A stretch of DNA of 64,000 nucleotides from Anas platyrhynchos. Lineage: Eukaryota; Chordata; Aves; Anseriformes; Anatidae. The notes below the pieces were generated by a model, which saw only the letters and a program-made list of their open reading frames with translations, was not told the origin of the DNA and searched no databases. The stretch is taken from NCBI RefSeq assembly GCF_047663525.1, contig NC_092589.1:77612501-77676500 (forward strand). Reading direction: 5' to 3'. The position numbers were made by a program, and so were the translations under genes. Below are positions 59,515 through 64,000 of the stretch, piece by piece (the stretch's first letter is position 1; each line of letters opens with the position of its first letter).

Positions 59515-61479
59515 AGAGTAATAGGTGGAAGAGAAACACATCATATCTGCTCTTTAGTGCAAAGCAGATCATGGGTTTGTTTTTAAAAATGCCTGCAGTA
59601 TACAGGTTCCTTTTCAAAAGCAGTTTTGGTCGTCGGCCCAATCTGAAGATTTACGTAACTAGGTCTCATAGACCTCCACAAAACAATACCCCACCGAATG
59701 GCCTGCTAGGGTCATTGCACCTTTTCAGATCACCTCCTCACGACCTCAAAGCTGTTCTCATTCTTCATTAGAACAAGAAGGAATGACGTGTAAACACACT
59801 GTAATACTACCGTCTCCTCCAAGAAGTAAATAACCAGGTATATTCATGTCCAGGTATGTAAACACCTGTGGTCATTACCATGCACTACCAGCATTTGAGG
59901 ACCCTTGCAACTTATGAAACACAGGTAAAAGCTTGGAACTTGAAGGGCCTGGTGCCTCACCACATCACTTGGTCTTTCTATAAAGGGAAAAATATAAAAA
60001 AATATAATGAAGAAACTTGTAAACCAGAAAAAATGGGGAGTGATATTTGCGGATATGGGATTGTAGCAGGGGATTTTTACAGGTTGCATCCATTATTTAT
60101 TTTTTTGTTTGTTTGTTTTTAGTTTTGTATGATTGCAAAACAGGTTGCACATCATGTATAACATTTAATCTTCTATATATTGTAATATGTTAAGAAATTT
60201 AGAGAGAAAGAAATCATAAATACATAACCAAGTGAAGCAAGTTTTTAGCAGTTTTTCAAATTATTTCCTTTTTAATTTTCTTAACACTTTTTTCCTATTT
60301 TTTTAAACTAGTCTTTATTTTAGCCATATGAGACACTGCCAAATGTGTCTCAGAAACCAAACCGTATATTAACATCTACTGATTTCTCCTTATCTACCAT
60401 GTTAGTAATGTCTTCAAACATGAGATCTCTTGCCTGATTTTATGCTTCCCATCTTTAATCAAGCTGTGTCTTCCCAGCTGTTGTCCATCTTTAAGACAGT
60501 TTCTAGAGATGAGTTCAGTTAAAATACTCACAGCTTCTAAGGTAGTGAGGGAGGCTGGCTTTGAATTTTCATTTGTATCTACTTTGCAAATAATAATCCT
60601 CATCAAAGTCAGTAGGAGGGAAATATGTTAAAAAGTTACTACTTTTGTGGGAAATTTAAGGTTTTCCAACTGAACATTTACTGGCAAAATCTGCTACTTT
60701 TAAGCCTTTCTGAAATTGAATCCTCTTTAAAAATGATTAATTTAAAATTTAATGAATGAATTTCAATCTTCATTTATTTAAAAGCATATGAAGAGATGCT
60801 TTTAGACATAGATGATGCTTTCCTGAAAACAACTGGACCAAACAGGTTCTCAGAATAGATTATTAACAGGAAGTATTAAAAATAAACAAATAAATAAAAT
60901 TGTTTAAATTATATGTCTGTTCTTCAGTGTTTTAAACAAACCAATAAACCAATTTGCTCAATAATGATCTTTGACATTAGTGTTAAGGTAACCAAATTTG
61001 CAACTTTATTCTTGTTAGTAAAAGTAAAACATCCAAGGGGATATAAATCATAATATTATTTTTAGAATATGCATCACTACTAAATTTGTAACTTTTCAGA
61101 TTAAGATCAGAATTATTTAGGTAGAACAGTGGATGATTTGAATATAAAAGGATATATCATTAAAGAAAAACAATGGAAGCTTCCAGCTGCTTTCCTCATT
61201 GTTGGTGCCTGCACATACTGCAGATAGTTTTTCTTATTTACAAATGATGTCACATTAGTGATAATAAAAAACATTCATGAGCAAATGCTCTCTTGCAACA
61301 CTCAAAGCAATTTGTTGGATTAGTTCTATACAACAGAGTGCAGGTTATTGCACACTTTCAGTCCCTGTATTCATTATGGCTAAAAGTGAATTAGCTAGGA
61401 TTATATTTAAACAATATTAAGTGTAACAGACAGTTTAGATAAGTGAAGAGCTAGTGTATAAGACGGGTTTATAAAACAA

Positions 61480-61990
61480 CATGGAGTGTTGCGAGGTTTT
61501 ATGTCTGACACAATGGTGTTTCTGTCGCGCCCTACTAACCAGACAATTTGTCTGAGGTACAAGGAGTAGCAGGAACTATGAACACAACCACACAAGTGCA
61601 CGATTGAGTAATGAGATCCATATTTAGGAGGGTCTAAAAGATAATCTTAGGTACATATGCCTAGCTATTGTACAAAGTCTGTAAAACCCATTTTTCTTGT
61701 GCATGGGTAGAACAAGCACGTGTTACTTTGGTTACTTTGGTCCTATTTTTAAGCATTTCTTTAAGGATGTCCGAAGACACTGTTGCTTTCAAAGCCGACA
61801 ATTTGCAGGACAAAAGGAAGACAAGGGGGTTGATTAAGGTGTACGTACTACCAGTGGGTATAAACTAGTTTAAAAGAAGGTTCACTTTAGCAACACACTG
61901 TTTACAGGCACTTTTATGCTTTGGTCAGGTACTTCAGTGGGGTGTGAGATTAAAAACTGAGACTGTGCTGCCACCTTGAGGATTTTTTTG
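61480..61990. other. Atypical CpG-containing segment, unknown
   Basis: Compared with its flanks this stretch has more CpGs (TTGCGAGG, TGTCGCGCC, GCACGATT, GTCCGAAG, AGCCGAC, GTACGTAC). It has a purine tract AAAAGGAAGACAAGGGGG near 61,813 that resembles a retroviral polypurine tract. I could not find paired LTR ends, a duplication or coding blocks, so an old LTR element is only a guess. Confidence 0.2.
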
Positions 61991-62061
61991 AAGCATGTTA
62001 GAAGCAGAGGGGAAAATTAGGTGTATGCACTAATTTCATTTTGTATGAAAGTAGTGTATGA

Positions 62062-62087
62062 AAGTATACAAACAAGTTTGTATACTT
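62062..62087. repeat. Perfect 12-bp inverted repeat, 2-base spacer
   Basis: AAGTATACAAAC at 62062-62073 and GTTTGTATACTT at 62076-62087 are exact reverse complements separated by AA. A short direct repeat GTATGAAAGTA lies just upstream. Confidence 0.9.
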
Positions 62088-63323
62088 GCTTGTATATGCA
62101 TATTAAATATACCCTATATATTACAATTTTGATAATCATATGTATTCTATAGACAATGCACTGGAAAATATATTAATGCTGTGACAAGTTTCTGCAAACA
62201 TAACCTCTGAAAAATTATAAAGGAGTTGTTTTACAAGCATATTTTAAAATAGCTTGACTTTTTATTATGCACAGATCAAGACTGGATAATTTTCTCAACA
62301 ATACTAGGTGCTATGGGTCATTCATATAGGTGCCAGATTTGTATGTGAAATCCAGGCAGACGTGAGTAACAATGCAATTTGGCATGGGTACAAGATTGAG
62401 GTCATTTACTTGACCTGGGATTTAAAGGAATTAACTTTAGTTATGGATTATCTGTGATTTAGGACATTTAGTCAGATAACTTTTGTTTGTGCCTAGCTGA
62501 GATGGGAGCTAAGTCCTGCAAAAGGTTCTTTCAGGCTGCAGCCCTGCATCAGAAACCAATGTCAGTCACTGCTGCAGATACACAGTTCAGTGGATTAATG
62601 GGGGTGCATCCATCCAATTGAAGGAATTAATTTGTTGTGTGTTTTTTGTTTGTTTGTTTGTTTTTTTCATTTGTTTGTTTTCCCCAGGACTTTGGTACTA
62701 CCATTCTGATTCTCACCAAATCTAATGATTCTCTGTTCATCAGGAAACATCTGTGGGCTGATTTTAAGTGCCTAAGGTAAGAGAAAACTGATTGAATTCT
62801 AGAACACAAAGTATCATGGGTGAGATAAATACACATGCTGTTACTGACAAGAGGAATGCTGTCCTCAAAAGCTGAGTCTCCTGAGGAAGACTTAAATTCA
62901 CAGTCTGGAACCTCTTCTTTTGTTAGGCATCTGCACCTGACATTTAGAGAACAGAAAGATGACTTGATCTTTTTGGATACAGAGAATGATGGGTTTGGCA
63001 CTAACCTCTCCATACTATTGCTTAGTGAATGAATACAGCAGTCACTTAGGAAATAAAAAGAATTTTAGTTCTTCCTCATCCTGAGTTATATCTCCTAATA
63101 TTCAGTTGTCTTGTATTTTGCTACAAGGACTTTTGCCTGACTGAGTACTAGAGAATAATTCCTCTTGTACCTCTCTTTTTTATGGCTTTATGAAATGAGA
63201 GGTGTTACCTGGCAGTTTCAGCAGCAGGGATGAACAGTGGTCCTTCCTACCATATGATTAAGGTCCATTGTGTTAATGGATGACAAAGATTTGAGCCAGA
63301 ATAGAGAATAAAACTGAGGTTTC

Positions 63324-63354
63324 TTTTTTTTTTTTTTTTTGGGGGGGGGGGGGG
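63324..63354. repeat. T17-G14 homopolymer junction
   Basis: Seventeen T bases run directly into fourteen G bases, followed by purine-rich GAAGTGGGGTGAAGGGAGGG. Third and longest of the T-run/G-run junctions. Confidence 0.9.
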
Positions 63355-64000
63355 AAGTGGGGTGAAGGGAGGGAGGAGTGTTATTTTGTAAGAGCATAGC
63401 ATCAATGCCACCTAGTTCAGTGATGTGTGAAAAAGAAGATGCCATGTTTTGCACTAATTTCTTTTTTTTGTTTGAATGGTTGAACAGCACTGATTAAGCC
63501 AGACTTAGTGAAAAAAGTTTAAGGAATGCTTTAGTTTATGTCTGTGGTTAGCTGTCTCACATATCTTTAGGCAGGGAGCTGCTCTGTCCCCCAGTGGCAG
63601 CAGTTTAGAATATGCACATAAAGGCATTTCTGAAACAGTGGAAATTTCATTGGTGAAACTTTGTTACCACAGGCTCCTGGACTTGAAGAGGCTTAGTGGA
63701 TCTGGAGCATCACAACTTTCAACTTTCGTGTTCAAATTCTGCCTAACTCCCACTTCAGTGCCTAAACCTCTTAATAGATTAACTATATATACTGAATTAA
63801 TTAGTATTTTGTGTTATCAGTGGTAGTGAATTTCATCACACGAGAGATATTTCATTAATAAGCACTATAATTAGTTTAAATTCATTTATTTTGGCTCAAA
63901 AATTGTAATTCTTTATTGTTAGACAACAACAATGGATCTACAGGATATTATATATCATGCTAATAGGTAACCGAGCAGATAAACACTCGTCTGCCAGGTG

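Larger units (their letters stand above)
57782..61479. other. Unique AT-rich DNA with hairpins, no gene seen
   Basis: Holds a tRNA-like repeat remnant at 58.39-58.44 kb, perfect inverted repeats at 58.28-58.31 and 59.47-59.51 kb, and a purine-rich stretch at 58.21-58.26 kb. A CpG-containing patch at about 59,570-60,090 has two short open frames of no recognised family. Otherwise ordinary AT-rich DNA. Confidence 0.6.
61991..64000. other. Unique AT-rich DNA, no gene seen
   Basis: Contains a perfect inverted repeat at 62,062-62,087, a (TTTG)n tract at about 62,643-62,680 and a T17-G14 junction at 63,324-63,354. The minus-strand 128-codon frame at 62,627-63,013 begins in unique sequence, ends in the TTTG repeat and has no motif that I recognise. 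Confidence 0.6.

Noticed and set aside
62627-63013. 128-codon minus-strand frame
   Set aside because: It ends in Asn/Lys/Gln repeats from the TTTG microsatellite, and the rest has no recognised domain.

Overview
The window reads as vertebrate nuclear DNA, almost certainly from a bird. It is AT-rich, has no tightly packed open frames, and is dotted with mono-, di- and tetranucleotide microsatellites. Its recognisable mobile elements are the avian set: CR1 non-LTR retrotransposon pieces of several ages ending in the CR1-type octamer tail, and one long terminal repeat that looks like the ERVL-type LTRs of birds. I see no operon, CRISPR array, tRNA or rRNA gene, and no protein-coding exon that I can assign to a known gene. 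The window is best described as a gene desert or the inside of a very large intron. The only protein-like open frame is retrotransposon-derived.

Layout. 1-16.6 kb is mostly unique AT-rich sequence. It holds a GC-rich patch with CpGs (about 3.53-3.89 kb) and two stretches that look like candidate conserved regulatory DNA (about 2.4-2.7 kb and 12.0-12.6 kb). A small antisense CR1 tail lies at 16.62-16.75 kb and two more CR1 scraps near 22.8 and 23.1 kb. 23.2-39.0 kb is unique sequence with microsatellites and several near-perfect hairpins. A complete 1,063-bp solo LTR occupies 39,061-40,123 and is flanked by an exact 5-bp duplication (CTGTG). A younger 5'-truncated CR1 sits at about 42,720-43,410 and still keeps about 200 open codons of the ORF2 C-terminus. 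An ancient, badly decayed CR1 on the minus strand fills about 52,090-53,085. Around it (49.6-58.5 kb) are several old tRNA-like, partly palindromic repeat remnants. The rest is unique sequence with simple repeats and short perfect palindromes.

No genes act together here. What the window records is retrotransposon history: an old CR1 and SINE-like layer, a younger CR1, and an ERV insertion that collapsed to a solo LTR. I found no convincing new biological system. The observations most worth checking are the family of half-palindromic tRNA-like remnants, the candidate enhancers, the cluster of perfect hairpins, and one splice-acceptor-led open segment near 57.5-57.7 kb on the minus strand. All database-level statements (family names, conservation, expression) come from memory and were not searched.
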